This document shows positions 15,356 to 23,516 of a stretch of DNA of 64,000 bases, piece by piece. Each line of letters starts with the position of its first letter. Within the stretch, counting starts at the first letter, position 1. The DNA is from Paenibacillus_AA sp045062745. GTDB lineage: Bacteria; Bacillota; Bacilli; Paenibacillales; NBRC-103111. The translations under genes were made by a program, and so were the position numbers. The notes beneath the pieces were generated by a model. It was given only the letters and a program-made list of their open reading frames with translations. It did not search any database and was not told the origin of the DNA. The stretch lies in assembly GCF_045062745.1 (NCBI RefSeq), contig NZ_JBJGED010000003.1, positions 62,001 through 126,000 on the forward strand, given 5' to 3'.

Positions 15356-16146
15356 GGCAGGAAGAGTTCGATCGTCTTTTTGACGAAGCATTCGAGACGG
15401 CCGCCCGGCAGCTCGAGACAACCCCCGACAGCACACCGTCTTGGGAGCGGGTTCGTGCGGTAATGGAGCGGCAGCGGAAGCGGGCACGGATGCGGAAGCG
15501 GCTTCAGCTCGCTGGGGTTATCGCGGCTTCACTCTTGCTAGGTTCATTCCTATTCGGCCAGCCGCTTGTCTCTCGGGCGTTCCCTCCGGTCGTGCAACAG
15601 CTCCAGTCGGTGGGGGACCGGATGGTTGGCTTCTTTTTCGGTGCCGATCAGCGTAATCGCTCGGCCAAGACCGAGCCGCCTCCGAATAGCGCGCAGGCCC
15701 CGAGCTCCGGCTCTATCGGAGAGTTGAAGCGCGAGACGGTCTCATTGGAAGAGGCGAAGACGAGAGTGGTGTTCTCCTTCCCGGCGCTTCCGGTAGGCGA
15801 GCCGTACCGGCTGAAGGAAGTCGTGCTGTACTACGGATCGAATCAGACGAAGGCTAACCAAGCGCGGCTCCGTTATGAAGCGGACACCGGGAAGGGTCGA
15901 TTCCTTAACATTTACATTACCGAGCTCAACACTAGTACGGTGCTGTCCTCCGGAGCGAACGACGGTGGAGAGATCGAGACGGTCGAGATGGCCGGCAAGA
16001 CCCAAGGGTACTTGGTACGGATCGGCGAGAGCCGGTACAGCCTGGAGTTCCTGCTGCAGGCGTCGCACGTCACGCTGACCGGAGATCTGGGGAAAGCGGA
16101 GATCATCGAGCTCGCGAATCGGATCAAGCGGGATACGGATGGGTAG
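15352..16146 (+). CDS. Membrane-anchored anti-sigma factor, DUF4367-like
   Basis: The 264-residue protein begins with a cytoplasmic N-terminal region (about 60 residues) that should bind the sigma factor, then one membrane helix (LAGVIAASLLLGSFLFG) and an extracytoplasmic domain. That domain ends in SRYSLEFLLQASHVTLTGDL followed by IIELANRIK, which resembles DUF4367. Its ATGA overlap with the sigma gene implies equimolar translation. The likely role is to hold the sigma factor at the membrane until a surface signal releases it. The identity rests mainly on topology and gene context, so the family name is tentative. Confidence 0.75.
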   Translation: MRQEEFDRLFDEAFETAARQLETTPDSTPSWERVRAVMERQRKRARMRKRLQLAGVIAASLLLGSFLFGQPLVSRAFPPVVQQLQSVGDRMVGFFFGADQRNRSAKTEPPPNSAQAPSSGSIGELKRETVSLEEAKTRVVFSFPALPVGEPYRLKEVVLYYGSNQTKANQARLRYEADTGKGRFLNIYITELNTSTVLSSGANDGGEIETVEMAGKTQGYLVRIGESRYSLEFLLQASHVTLTGDLGKAEIIELANRIKRDTDG

Positions 16147-16192
16147 TCTTGTGCTGGAGCGTGAGTAGGAGGTGGAGAAGAGTGTAGATGAG

Positions 16193-16220
16193 CAGGAGCC
16201 CGATGAGGGCTCCTGTTTCT
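16193..16220 (+). terminator. Terminator after the sigma/anti-sigma pair
   Basis: CAGGAGCCC (16193-16201) pairs perfectly with GGGCTCCTG (16207-16215), followed by TTTCTG. It separates the pair from the converging secreted-protein gene. Confidence 0.7.
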
Positions 16221-16246
16221 GTATGGGACGACGTCGTGCTTCGCGC

Positions 16247-16729
16247 TTAGTTCACGTAGACCGACCCGCCGACGATTTGCCCTTCCTCGTATACGGCCCC
16301 TTGCTGGATCCAATGGATCGTACGGGCTCGGTAGTAGTAACCGCCTAACACGACTTGCGAGTGCGACCCCACATAGTCGTCCCGATTGGTGGTTTGGAGA
16401 TTGATCACGCTGCCTACCAGAGCCCAAGTGCTGCCGGTCCATTTCTCTATGTACAGCTTGGCCCCGATCTGGCTGACGGTAGTGCTCGCAACTGTGGTGA
16501 CATCGACCTTGAAGACGTGATTTCCGTTATCCGAGGCTACACTCCACCCAGTATCCAGGTACACGTGATTCGGATCCCAGACGCTGAACGGTTGAACCTC
16601 AACAGGAGGTGGCGAAGTCAGGGGCGCGGTGTTCCCTGGGGACGCGGATTCCGCTGCGGTAGCGGCACTGGCGGTGGCGACCAGCATACATGCGAGGAGC
16701 AGACTGACGATCATTCTTTTGACGACCAT
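16247..16729 (-). CDS. Small secreted protein of unknown function
   Basis: The 160-residue product has a clear Sec signal peptide (MIVSLLLACMLVATASAATA, cleavage near ATAAES), a Pro/Ser-rich spacer and a beta-rich domain: NHVYLDTGWSVASDNGNHVF, YIEKWTGSTWALVGSV, LGGYYYRARTIHWIQQGAVY. Secreted proteins of this pattern (resembling the DUF6147 group) are common in Bacillales, but I recall no known function. GGGTGT lies upstream of the ATG at 16729. It converges on the anti-sigma gene and diverges from the SLH protein gene, so it is probably monocistronic. Confidence 0.7.
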   Translation of the reverse strand: MVVKRMIVSLLLACMLVATASAATAAESASPGNTAPLTSPPPVEVQPFSVWDPNHVYLDTGWSVASDNGNHVFKVDVTTVASTTVSQIGAKLYIEKWTGSTWALVGSVINLQTTNRDDYVGSHSQVVLGGYYYRARTIHWIQQGAVYEEGQIVGGSVYVN

Positions 16730-16880
16730 ACTTTCACACCCTTTGTTTAAATTTAGTTAATGGCATTACATTACTATTAACACCTGGGACTAGCTTAGGT
16801 TATGGGGGCGGTAAAAAATTTTTGAGCTGCCGAGGATGGGAGTGACACGGGCCTATTCTATCATCCCGCGAATTGTTCAC

Positions 16881-16909
16881 TTGACGAATGGGAAATATCG
16901 GATTTAAAT
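16881..16909 (+). promoter_or_regulatory. Promoter of the SLH surface-protein gene
   Basis: TTGACG (16881-16886), a 17-bp spacer and TTAAAT (16904-16909) lie in an A+T-rich stretch. A GGAGGTAAGG ribosome binding site follows before the ATG at 16951. Confidence 0.5.
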
Positions 16910-16950
16910 AAATACATTAGGTTATGTATATGAATCGGAGGTAAGGAAAG

Positions 16951-19900
16951 ATGAGCAATTTATCAGCTCGATCCGCGCGCAAGCTGTTGCTGGCATTTCT
17001 ATTGTTGGCGGGAACGGTGTTCGGCTTGCCAGTGGCCGCTGCTGCCGAAGAACCCGTTACGGAAATTAGCGGCGTCTACACGATCGGCGAAAATGGCGCG
17101 TACAAGTTGATAGGAAATGGAACCATTACTATTGCTGCAAATGTAACCATGGTCACCCTGACCCAAAGCGACCCGGCTACGGCACTGACTGCGAGTGTGT
17201 CGGCCAACAATTCGACCGCCTTGGAACTGACCATTAGCGGAATCAACGTTAGATCTTCTGCTGGTGTGGCAGGATTGGATGTAGCCGGAGCAGAAGTCAC
17301 GCTCAAATTGGCAGGCCGTAATTCCATCGAGGCCTACGACTTTCCAGGCGTCCGGGTGCCAGCAGGCAAATCGCTTACCATTACCGGTACGGACGCTGAC
17401 TCGCTAACGGCCACTGGTTCAGCCGGCATCGGCGGAGGGTTTTCAGAAAACGGCGGTACAGTGACGATATTGGGCGGTCACGTCACGGCCAATGCCGGTT
17501 ATAACGGAGGCGGAGGAGCCGGCATCGGCGGAGGAGCCGGAGGCACTGGCGGCGTAACGACGATAATGGGTGGAACTGTCACGGCTTATAGTCCTTATAA
17601 TGGAGCCGGTATAGGCGGAGGACCCGGAGGCGGTGACGGCGGCGTAACGACGATAACGGGCGGCACCGTCACGGCGAAAAGCGGAGCTGCGTGGCACGGA
17701 GCCGGCATAGGCGGAGGATCCGGAGGTGACGGCGGCGAAACGACGATAACAGGCGGCATCGTCACGGCCAAAGGAGGTGCAAATGCATCTGGCATCGGCG
17801 GGGGAACCGGAGGAGCAGGCGGTATAACGAAGATTTCGGGCGGCACCGTCACGGCCACTGGCGACTTTGTGGGAGCCGGCATCGGCGGGGGGAACGAAGG
17901 TGATGGCGGCGAAACGACGATAACGGGCGGCATCGTCACGGCCACTGGCGGGTCCTACGGAGCCGGCATCGGTGGGGGACAGAATGGAGCAGGCGGTACA
18001 ACAAAGATTTCGGGCGGCACCGTTACGGCGACAGGTACTGATGGCGGGGCCGGCATCGGCGCAGGAAGAGGGGGAGCCGGCGGTGCAACAATAACCATTG
18101 ATGGCGGTGCGGTTCGAGCAAATGGCGATACAAGCGCCTTTAAAAATAGTGCCGGCGTCCCCGTTTACCTGATGGCATTGACGGTCGTTGCAGACGATAC
18201 TACGATACTGCCGAACATGACGCTTTCGTATAAGGGTAGCGCAGTCTCGACAGATCATGCCGGAAAGCTGTACCTGTATGTACCTGCCGGCAACTATGGG
18301 TTGGAAGATCTTGCGCTGACGGCTCCGAACGGCTACAGGCCGGTGGCCTTGGACCCCGCTCTGCTTGTGGTTACGAATACGGGTGCGGTTGCGGTCGTTA
18401 CGCTCTCGAATCATTATCAAGTAAGCTGGAGTTTGAATGGCGGAACGATGGGGCTGCCATCCGTGACGAATGAGGTCTATGGCGCAAGCGTCGCTGCGCC
18501 TTCCCCCCAGCCACTGCGAGTCGGCTACACGTTCGCAGGCTGGTACTCCGATCCGGGTTACTCGATCCAAGCCTCGTTTCCCGCAGTAGTGCGGACGGCT
18601 ACTGCGTTTTATGCCAAATGGACAGCCAACGAGCTGACGCTGTCCGGGACCGACCTGCCGCATGGCAATTACGGCGAGACGTATAACGCGGATATTCCGG
18701 AGGCGGGAAACGGAACGGGAAGCTATACATATGCGATCACGGACGGGCAACTGCCGAACGGACTGACCTTGAGCGGTCGAACTCTCAGCGGCATCGCGGA
18801 GAAGGCCGGTTCTTATTCGTTCGAGGTGACGGCCACCGATACAGGCAGCGGCAGAAGCGCTAAGCAGACCTACACCATCCTCGTTGGGCCCGGACTGATA
18901 GTGCCCATGGACGATTTATACGGTATGAACGAGACGCTGGTCTTTACGCTTATCTTTGACGACGAAGTAACCGTGAGCGGCACGCCTGCCGTTCCGCTTA
19001 CGATCGGTACCGGCAGCGTGACCCGGTCGGTATATGCAACGTATACGGGCGAGCGCGGCATTCCCCTAACCTCCCTTACCTTCGCGTACGTGGTGCCGGC
19101 GGGGATGGCGGATGAGGACGGGATTGCAGTCGCTGGGCAGTTGGCGCTCCCGGGCGGCGCCAGCATCACGCGCGTCTCCTCCGGCTCAAACGCTTCGCGG
19201 CTGTACGAAGTGCCGGATACGAGCGGCATCCGCATCGTCGCGATTGCGCCCGACCTTGCCCTGCAAGCCGTGCCGGACGGACTGAGTCGGGAGAAAACGG
19301 TCCGTGTGACGGCCGCCGTCTACGGCGAAACGGTGGGCAACACGCTCGCGAAGCTGCGCTGGATGGCGGGAAGTCATAGCGCTGCCGATTTTACCGGAGA
19401 ATCCGGTACAAATATTATGGCCGCCCTGCAATTCACGGTTACCATGAACGGGACATACACCGTCTATGCCAAGGATGGGGCAGGCAATGAAGCGATAAAG
19501 GAAATTGAAATCATAACTATAGCGACACCCGCACCCGATCTGCCGTTAGACAGCAGCCCGACGACCGAAGCGGTGCCGGTCATCGACGTGAACGGCGTGA
19601 CGCTTGACCCGAGTACGATCGACATGACAAAGCCGTCCTACACACTGGAGGTTACGCCCAAGGACGGCGCAGCGTACGTCAGCATCCCGGCGAGCATATT
19701 AACCGGCTTTGAGGACAAGAACGCCTCCTTCTTTTTGGAGATTAAAGCCCCTTACGGCAGCTATCAAGTTCCCGTTAATCTGGCGTCGCTAATTCCCGGG
19801 TTGCAAGACTTGCTTGCGGCCAACAACCTCCAGGCCAAGGACATCAGCTTCAAGATCACCCTGACCGACAAGTCCGGCGATAAGGCCGTTCAGACGGCAT

Positions 19901-20763
19901 TCGCGAACGGGTTGCCGGGCGGAAAAGTGATGGGGGCGATCGTCGATTTTCATATCGATGTGATCCACACCAAGTCGGGGCAAATCGTCGGAGCTGCGGA
20001 AAGGTTCAGCAAGGCGTTGACAAGAGTGATTCCGATGCCGAAAAATGAGACTGCCATGCCTGCGCAATGGGGCGCATTCCGTTATAACGAAACGACGAAG
20101 ACGTTTGAGTTCGTCCCGGCCACAACGAAACAGATCGATGGCGTGTGGTACGTCATGATTAGCTCCTATACCAACAGCGTATACGCCATAGCGGAGAATG
20201 CGGTAAGCTTTACCGATGTGCAAAAGCATTGGAGCCGGTCTTTTGTCGAGCTGGCCTCGGCGAAAGGGCTTGTGGAGGGAACGGGCGGTGGCCGCTTCGA
20301 TCCGGACACAGCTGTTACCAGAGCGGAATTTACGGCCATGCTCGTTCGAGCGCTGGGGCTCGGCACATCCGCCGGCAGCGCGGCGCCTTATGACGATGTC
20401 AAGCACAGCGAATGGTACGGGGACACAGTAGCCAAAGCGAAGGAGTTGGGCCTGCTCGATTTTGTGAAGGGCAGTAGATTCAGTCCCACTAAACCGCTGA
20501 CCCGCGAGGAAATGGCGAGTATGCTCGCGGCCGTCGTCCAATTGGAAAAGCTGCCGATGACCAAGGAATATACCCGTCTGGATGGATACAAAGATATCGG
20601 AAATGTGAATGCAGATGTTCTGGAGGACATTCGCCTGATGGTGAAACTTCGAATCATGACAGGTACAAGTGTGGATACGTTTAGTCCGAAGGATGAATCG
20701 ACACGCGCGCAAGCGGCGGTTGTGTTCGTTAGAACGCTGCAATTGCTTGGTATGATAGACTGA
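16951..20763 (+). CDS. Large S-layer-homology surface protein with Gly-rich repeats
   Basis: This is a 1270-residue exported wall protein. A signal peptide (LLLAFLLLAGTVFGLPVAAA) is followed by a beta-rich region, seven to eight 29-32-residue Gly-rich repeats (about residues 170-385; GAGIGGG and TTITGGIVTA motifs), an InlB-type Listeria-Bacteroides repeat (490-558; GYTFAGWYSDPGY), a putative Ig-like domain (560-645) and more beta domains. Three SLH domains close the protein (1087-1270; FTDVQKHWSRSFVELASAKG, then two more), which bind pyruvylated wall polymer. It is probably adhesive or structural. The catalytic part, if any, is not recognised. It has its own promoter and is monocistronic. Confidence 0.9.
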   Translation: MSNLSARSARKLLLAFLLLAGTVFGLPVAAAAEEPVTEISGVYTIGENGAYKLIGNGTITIAANVTMVTLTQSDPATALTASVSANNSTALELTISGINVRSSAGVAGLDVAGAEVTLKLAGRNSIEAYDFPGVRVPAGKSLTITGTDADSLTATGSAGIGGGFSENGGTVTILGGHVTANAGYNGGGGAGIGGGAGGTGGVTTIMGGTVTAYSPYNGAGIGGGPGGGDGGVTTITGGTVTAKSGAAWHGAGIGGGSGGDGGETTITGGIVTAKGGANASGIGGGTGGAGGITKISGGTVTATGDFVGAGIGGGNEGDGGETTITGGIVTATGGSYGAGIGGGQNGAGGTTKISGGTVTATGTDGGAGIGAGRGGAGGATITIDGGAVRANGDTSAFKNSAGVPVYLMALTVVADDTTILPNMTLSYKGSAVSTDHAGKLYLYVPAGNYGLEDLALTAPNGYRPVALDPALLVVTNTGAVAVVTLSNHYQVSWSLNGGTMGLPSVTNEVYGASVAAPSPQPLRVGYTFAGWYSDPGYSIQASFPAVVRTATAFYAKWTANELTLSGTDLPHGNYGETYNADIPEAGNGTGSYTYAITDGQLPNGLTLSGRTLSGIAEKAGSYSFEVTATDTGSGRSAKQTYTILVGPGLIVPMDDLYGMNETLVFTLIFDDEVTVSGTPAVPLTIGTGSVTRSVYATYTGERGIPLTSLTFAYVVPAGMADEDGIAVAGQLALPGGASITRVSSGSNASRLYEVPDTSGIRIVAIAPDLALQAVPDGLSREKTVRVTAAVYGETVGNTLAKLRWMAGSHSAADFTGESGTNIMAALQFTVTMNGTYTVYAKDGAGNEAIKEIEIITIATPAPDLPLDSSPTTEAVPVIDVNGVTLDPSTIDMTKPSYTLEVTPKDGAAYVSIPASILTGFEDKNASFFLEIKAPYGSYQVPVNLASLIPGLQDLLAANNLQAKDISFKITLTDKSGDKAVQTAFANGLPGGKVMGAIVDFHIDVIHTKSGQIVGAAERFSKALTRVIPMPKNETAMPAQWGAFRYNETTKTFEFVPATTKQIDGVWYVMISSYTNSVYAIAENAVSFTDVQKHWSRSFVELASAKGLVEGTGGGRFDPDTAVTRAEFTAMLVRALGLGTSAGSAAPYDDVKHSEWYGDTVAKAKELGLLDFVKGSRFSPTKPLTREEMASMLAAVVQLEKLPMTKEYTRLDGYKDIGNVNADVLEDIRLMVKLRIMTGTSVDTFSPKDESTRAQAAVVFVRTLQLLGMID
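17461..18090 (+). repeat. In-gene tandem repeats (87-96 bp) encoding Gly-rich strands
   Basis: Seven full units and a partial eighth encode the pattern TTITGGxVTAxGG...GAGIGGGxGGxGG. Unit length varies from 29 to 32 codons. The units are similar but not identical, so the array is old but could still recombine. The translated pattern suggests a stacked beta-roll or beta-helix. Confidence 0.8.
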
Positions 20764-20785
20764 TTCATGTAATCAAACACAAAAA

Positions 20786-20819
20786 AACTCCCCTAACCCG
20801 TCGCCGGGGCAGGGGAGTT
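20786..20819 (-). terminator. Terminator of the ABC-F gene
   Basis: AACTCCCCT (20786-20794) pairs with AGGGGAGTT (20811-20819), with an inner CCCG/CGGGG stem. On the minus strand it is followed by seven T, so it ends the yfmM transcript. It may also slow the converging SLH-gene transcript. Confidence 0.8.
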
Positions 20820-20843
20820 CGCCTTATTAACCACCTAAACCAA

Positions 20844-22400
20844 CTAAAACACCTTCGTCGTCCACGACTCGCAATTCCAAGTCTCGGTCACAACTTCGCG
20901 GTAAAATTCCGGTTCGTGGGAGATGAGCAGCACGCTGCCCTTGTACGCCTTCAGCGCCCGCTTCAGCTCTTCCTTCGCATCGACGTCCAAATGGTTCGTC
21001 GGCTCGTCGAGCACGAGCAAGTTCGTCTCGCGGTTGATCAGCTTGCACAGCCGCACCTTCGCCTTCTCGCCGCCGCTCAGCACGGCGATCTTGCTCTCGA
21101 TGTGCTTGGTCGTCAGCCCACACTTGGCGAGCGCCGCGCGCACCTCGAATTGGTTGAACGAGGGGAACTCATTCCACACTTCCTCGATACACGTGTTGTA
21201 ATTGGCGTCCTTGACCTCCTGCTCGAAGTAGCCGATGTACAGGAACTCGCCCCGCTCCACGTCCCCGGAGATCGCGGGGATCTCGCCCAGGAGGCTGCGC
21301 AGGAGCGTCGTCTTCCCGATGCCGTTCGCACCGACGAGAGCGATCTTCTGCCCGCGCTCCATGCGGAGATTGAGCGGCCGCGACAGGGGAGCGTCGTATC
21401 CGATCACGAGCTCCTTCGTCTCGAAGATGAGCTTGCCGGACGCCCGCGCTTCCTTGAAGTTGAACTGCGGCTTCGGCTTCTCCTTCGCCAGCTCGATGAC
21501 GTCCATCTTGTCGAGCTTCTTCTGGCGGGACATCGCCATGTTCCGCGTCGCGACGCTCGCCTTGTTCCGGGCGACGAAGTCCTTCAGATCCGCAATCTCC
21601 TGCTGCTGGCGCTTGAACGCGGACTCCAGCTGCTGCTTCTTCATCTCGTACACGGACTGGAAGTGGTCGTAGTCGCCGACATAGCGGTTCAGCTCTTGAT
21701 TCTCCATATGATAGATCAAGTTGATGACGCTATTCAGGAACGGAATGTCGTGCGAGATGAGGATGAAGGCATTCTCATATTCGTTCAGGTACCGCTTCAG
21801 CCACTCGATATGCTGCTCGTCGAGATAGTTCGTCGGCTCGTCCAGGAGCAGGATGTCCGGCTTCTCGAGCAGCAGCTTGGCGAGCAGCACCTTGGTCCGC
21901 TGGCCGCCGCTCAGGTCGTTGACGTCCTTGTCCAGGCCGATATCGGTCAGGCCGAGCCCGCGGGCGGTTTCTTCGATTTTGGCGTCGATCATATAAAAGT
22001 CTTGGTTCGTAAGCGTATCCTGAATCGTCCCAACGTCCTCCAGCAGCTGCTCGAGCTCCTCGGGAGAGACGTCGCCCATTTTGGCATACGCATCGTTCAT
22101 CTCTTGCTCCATGTCGAACAAGTATTGGAAGGCGCCCTTCAGGACGTCGCGGATCGTCATGCCCTTGCTCAGAACGGCGTGCTGATCGAGGTAGCCCACG
22201 CGCATGCGCTTGGACCAGACGACCTTGCCCGCATCGGGCTGCAGCTTGCCGGTAATGATGTTCATGAATGTGGACTTGCCTTCGCCATTGGCTCCGATGA
22301 GTCCGATATGCTCGCCCTTCAGGAGGCGGAACGACACGTCGTTGAAGATCGCGCGGTCGCCGAAGCCGTGGCTTAATTTCTCTACGTTAAGAATGCTCAT
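20844..22400 (-). CDS. yfmM: ABC-F family ATPase, YfmM-like
   Basis: This 518-residue soluble twin-ATPase has two Walker A motifs (GLIGANGEGKST and ALVGANGIGKTT), two signature motifs (LSGGQRTK and LSGGEKAK), two Walker B motifs (LLLDEPTN and LVLDEPTN) and an inter-domain linker rich in charged residues (RNMAMSRQKKLDKM). Length and sequence (MSILNVEKLSHGFGDRAIFN) match B. subtilis YfmM. ABC-F proteins bind the ribosomal E site and relieve stalling; some confer antibiotic resistance. There are no membrane helices. The start at 22400 has AGGTG upstream; the 88 extra residues of the longer frame are not real. Confidence 0.92.
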   Translation of the reverse strand: MSILNVEKLSHGFGDRAIFNDVSFRLLKGEHIGLIGANGEGKSTFMNIITGKLQPDAGKVVWSKRMRVGYLDQHAVLSKGMTIRDVLKGAFQYLFDMEQEMNDAYAKMGDVSPEELEQLLEDVGTIQDTLTNQDFYMIDAKIEETARGLGLTDIGLDKDVNDLSGGQRTKVLLAKLLLEKPDILLLDEPTNYLDEQHIEWLKRYLNEYENAFILISHDIPFLNSVINLIYHMENQELNRYVGDYDHFQSVYEMKKQQLESAFKRQQQEIADLKDFVARNKASVATRNMAMSRQKKLDKMDVIELAKEKPKPQFNFKEARASGKLIFETKELVIGYDAPLSRPLNLRMERGQKIALVGANGIGKTTLLRSLLGEIPAISGDVERGEFLYIGYFEQEVKDANYNTCIEEVWNEFPSFNQFEVRAALAKCGLTTKHIESKIAVLSGGEKAKVRLCKLINRETNLLVLDEPTNHLDVDAKEELKRALKAYKGSVLLISHEPEFYREVVTETWNCESWTTKVF

Positions 22401-22519
22401 TTTGGGGACACCTAATCCTTCTGCTATTGATCTCGTCCTATTATAAGCTTTATAGCATAAACAACTCAATGTGGGAAAAGCGGGAAAAATGGTTCGAATC
22501 AAACTTTCAGACGGACTCT

Positions 22520-23362
22520 TCAGGGACTTCCGGTCTGGTGCGTATTCCGATACTCGCTCGGGGAGAGCGAAGTGAACCGCTTGAACAGGTTGGAAAAGTA
22601 AAACCGCTCCAAGCCGACTTGCCCGGCAATCTCCTCGATCGTTGATGTGGAATGGGTGAGAAGCCACTTCGCCCGCTCCATGCGGACCCGGTTGATGTAT
22701 TCGTTCGGCGATTGGCGGAACAAGGAGCGGAAGTAGCGGCTAAAATAATTCGGGTTGTAATGAAACGCCTCGGCCAACTGCTTGGACGTCAGGGGACCCG
22801 AGAGATGCTCCTCGATATATTGCAGGATCTGATTCGACCGGTACGTATCGGGTGAAGAAGACAGCCGGATCGAGCCGGGAGGCGTATGCTCCATGTAGTA
22901 AGTGAGCAGCTCGAACAGCAGGACGTTCGCCCGCAGAGGGGAAGTCATATCGCCGCTCGTCTCACTGGCCTCGATCAGGCGATCGAACAAGCCCTCGACG
23001 TGGGACATGTCCGCCACCTGCACGACGTAGGGAAAGTCGATCAATTGAGACAAATGAGAGCCGCCGACCTTGGCCGTGAAGTGGCACCAATACTTGCGGT
23101 ATGTGTTCGCATTCACTGTGCTGTAGGTCAGTGGAGTACCCGCCGGAAGGAACACGAGCTGGCCGCTCACCGGCTGGAATTGGTGCCAGCCGACCTGGAT
23201 GCGTCCCTCGCCGCCCAGGATCAGATACAGCCGGTTATGATCGTCCGCCTGCATAGGACGGCCCCAATCGAGCGGTACGCGCTCGATGAATCGGGCGACG
23301 ATCAGCTCCATCTGCAGTCGCTTGTAATAGCTGCGGATTACCTCGTGCTCGCTCTTGCTCAA
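22520..23362 (-). CDS. AraC family transcriptional regulator (TTG start)
   Basis: The 280-residue protein has an N-terminal cupin domain (LYLILGGEGRIQVGWHQFQP, GQLVFLPAGTPL) and C-terminal AraC helix-turn-helix pair (LAEAFHYNPNYFSRYFRSLF; IAGQVGLERFYFSNLFKRFT). The start is TTG at 23362-23360, with AAAGGGGCG about 9 nt upstream and no ATG in a suitable place. It is divergent from the membrane-bound AraC regulator and its sugar transporter, which makes those genes plausible targets. The effector is unknown. Confidence 0.85.
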   Translation of the reverse strand: MSKSEHEVIRSYYKRLQMELIVARFIERVPLDWGRPMQADDHNRLYLILGGEGRIQVGWHQFQPVSGQLVFLPAGTPLTYSTVNANTYRKYWCHFTAKVGGSHLSQLIDFPYVVQVADMSHVEGLFDRLIEASETSGDMTSPLRANVLLFELLTYYMEHTPPGSIRLSSSPDTYRSNQILQYIEEHLSGPLTSKQLAEAFHYNPNYFSRYFRSLFRQSPNEYINRVRMERAKWLLTHSTSTIEEIAGQVGLERFYFSNLFKRFTSLSPSEYRNTHQTGSP

Positions 23363-23516
23363 CGGAACGTCGCCCCTTTCCGGCCTAAGTGTACCACAAG
23401 TCCGGACAAGACCGGAAGGGCTGCACGAATCGACAATTTCTAAGTATCTCCCTGGTTGGAATTTCAGTATAATGTGGGTAAATGAAAGCCATTACAGACA
23501 GCGAGGGGCAGCAGGA

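Noticed and set aside
17443..18750. A 435-codon open frame on the minus strand opposite the SLH protein repeats
   Set aside because: It mirrors the Gly-rich repeats (Ser/Ala/Pro-rich shadow), has no ribosome binding site and overlaps a much better supported gene.
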